DNA from: Gemmatimonadaceae bacterium
GTDB taxonomy: Bacteria > Latescibacterota > UBA2968 > UBA8231
Length of the DNA: 59,354 nucleotides
NCBI GenBank assembly: GCA_026706075.1
Contig: JAPOZM010000119.1
Span: forward strand, 1-59,354
Reading direction: 5' to 3'
Of the stretch, positions 58,216-59,354 are shown in pieces. Position 1 is the first letter of the stretch. The number at the start of each line of letters is the position of its first letter. Made by a program: the position numbers and the translations under genes. The notes below the pieces were generated by a model. The model was not told the origin of the DNA. It saw only the letters and a program-made list of their open reading frames with translations, and made no database searches.

Positions 58216-59354
58216 ATGGCCGAACGCCCAGATCCCCTCGTGGCCAGGAACAAGGGCTACCACATCACCGGTGTGGTGCTTGTCGCGCTGGCCGCCTTCC
58301 TGGTGCTGAGCCTGGCCACCCACAGCCCCCAGGACCCGCCCAACTCGAGCCAGGCCGGCCAACCGGCCATGAACCGCGCCGGGTGGCTCGGCGCCCACGT
58401 CTCCTACGGCCTGCTCACCGCCGTCGGCCATGCCGCCTACGTCCTGCCCCTCCTCTCCGTGCTGTGGGCCTGGAACCGTTTCCGCCGCCGCCCGTGGAAA
58501 CCGTACGCGGCCCGTTCCCTCGGCATCGCCGGCATCGCCCTCTTCCTCTGCGTCGGTTCCGGCCTTCTCGACTGGTCCCGGTACACCGCCTTCGCGTGGG
58601 GGGGGTGGCTCGGCACCTGGACCAGCGCCGCCGTGCTCGTCCCCTTCACCGGGCGGATCGGCTCCGCCATCCTGCTCATCGGCCTCCTCGGGGTCTCCCT
58701 GGTGCTGGCCACCGACATCGATCCCCGCCGCTGGGCGCAGGCCTGGGCCGAGTGGCGCCGCCGCCGCCGCAGCCGCCGGGCCCGGGCCCGGGCCGAAGCG
58801 GAACACGACCCCTGGGAGGAGGAGCCGTCGGAACCCCTCGAAGGGCCCGGACGTCCCCCGGCTGCCGGCGAGGAGGGGCCGGCAAGGGAGTCGCCGATGG
58901 AGGTCTCCATGGACGCGCCCCCGGAGCGCGCGGCACCTTCGCCGCCCCCGGAGGAGCCGCAGGAGCCCGAAGCGCCGGGGAGGCCCGTGGCGCTCATGGA
59001 GGAGGATCCCCTCCGGGAGGTCGTCCCTCCGGAGGACGGCGCCGCGCAGGAGCCGCCCCTCCCGGTGGTGGAGGAGCCTCCGCCTTCGCGACGTGTCCGC
59101 AACGGGTCCGCGGGCAACGGCCGTTCGCGCCCGGCACGTCCCGCCCCTCTCCCCGGGGGCGAGTCTCCGGAGTCCGGGGATTCCGCTTCCGGGGCAGCCG
59201 CTGCGAAGCCGCGCCCCCGGATCCGGCGCTACCGCCCGCCCGGGACCAGGCTGCTGGACCCGGTGCCGGCCGACCGCGGGCAGGTCGACCGCGAGACCCT
59301 GCTCGAGAATGCCCGCGTCCTCCAGGAGGCGATGGCCAACTTCGATGTCATGGG
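58216..59354 (+). CDS. ftsK: DNA translocase FtsK/SpoIIIE (3' end outside window)
   Basis: 379 residues from ATG 58216, continuing beyond the window. Four N-terminal membrane helices (about 17-35, 58-77, 95-113, 130-152) anchor the protein, then an Arg-rich patch and an acidic Pro/Glu/Ala-rich linker (about 195-340). The last visible block, RPPGTRLLDPVPADRGQVDRE ... AMANFDV (shortened here), is the conserved sequence that precedes the RecA-like motor. FtsK pumps chromosome termini during division. No motor Walker motifs can be seen because they lie downstream. Confidence 0.9.
   Translation, partial: MAERPDPLVARNKGYHITGVVLVALAAFLVLSLATHSPQDPPNSSQAGQPAMNRAGWLGAHVSYGLLTAVGHAAYVLPLLSVLWAWNRFRRRPWKPYAARSLGIAGIALFLCVGSGLLDWSRYTAFAWGGWLGTWTSAAVLVPFTGRIGSAILLIGLLGVSLVLATDIDPRRWAQAWAEWRRRRRSRRARARAEAEHDPWEEEPSEPLEGPGRPPAAGEEGPARESPMEVSMDAPPERAAPSPPPEEPQEPEAPGRPVALMEEDPLREVVPPEDGAAQEPPLPVVEEPPPSRRVRNGSAGNGRSRPARPAPLPGGESPESGDSASGAAAAKPRPRIRRYRPPGTRLLDPVPADRGQVDRETLLENARVLQEAMANFDVM

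Overview
This is a 59 kb window of very GC-rich bacterial chromosome, densely packed with genes and with no intergenic gap above about 190 bases. No rRNA, tRNA, CRISPR array, insertion sequence or prophage was recognised. Three things point to a free-living member of the FCB-side candidate phyla (Latescibacterota- or Eisenbacteria-like; this placement is inference). Two secreted proteins end in a FlgD/T9SS-type C-terminal domain with the (F/Y)PNPFNP signature. There are many sugar-acid and amino-acid side-pathway enzymes of the enolase, M81, Gfo/Idh/MocA, D-threonine-aldolase and TIM-barrel isomerase families. Starts are mostly GTG, TTG or ATG coupled through NTGA stop/start overlaps.

Layout. 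1-4.5 kb: the end of a PotC-like ABC permease, a SulP-STAS anion transporter, a methyltransferase, a P-loop kinase-like protein and a small membrane protein. 4.6-11.7 kb (minus): a GH88-like uronyl hydrolase, an enolase-superfamily sugar-acid dehydratase, and a type III restriction-modification pair (mod, res) whose res subunit seems to have lost the end of its nuclease domain. 11.7-15 kb (plus): Tat-type aldo/keto reductase, ThDP enzyme, O-methyltransferase. 15-18 kb (minus): thioredoxin-TPR protein, D-threonine-aldolase-like enzyme, GT4 glycosyltransferase. 18.1-21.3 kb (plus): aquaporin, M81 (MlrC-like) protein and an atypical Gfo/Idh/MocA protein.

21.3-28 kb (minus) holds a phosphonoacetate hydrolase (phnA) coupled to a zinc alcohol dehydrogenase of the phosphonate-associated type, two SDR epimerase-like genes, a TIM-barrel isomerase and a divergent IMP dehydrogenase. 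28.07-28.74 kb (plus) encodes three very small overlapping proteins, the last only 30 residues. 28.75-34.4 kb (minus) reads TPR protein, rdgB, and a heterodimeric ABC exporter. 34.4-44.8 kb (plus) carries an ArsP-like permease, a 1000-residue propeller-transglutaminase-TPR protein that appears to start at CTG, a HEAT-repeat protein, hisG-hisD-hisB and a YfhO-like membrane protein.

44.9-51.8 kb is a surface-protein locus. A near-consensus promoter drives a 1691-residue secreted protein with an Asp-rich repeat, dockerin-like and cohesin-like segments and a C-terminal sorting domain. A hairpin terminator, a second secreted protein with a cohesin-like N-terminus, and a second terminator follow. 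51.8-59.35 kb (plus) is a housekeeping-like run: moaD-moaE fusion, dual-specificity-type phosphatase, zinc ribbon, YbbR-domain protein, tsaD, VWA membrane protein, lamin-tail-domain protein and the start of ftsK.

The most notable items are the cohesin/dockerin-like secreted pair, the phosphonate-like catabolic cluster, the nuclease-defective type III Res, the CTG start, and the tiny overlapping membrane-protein operon.
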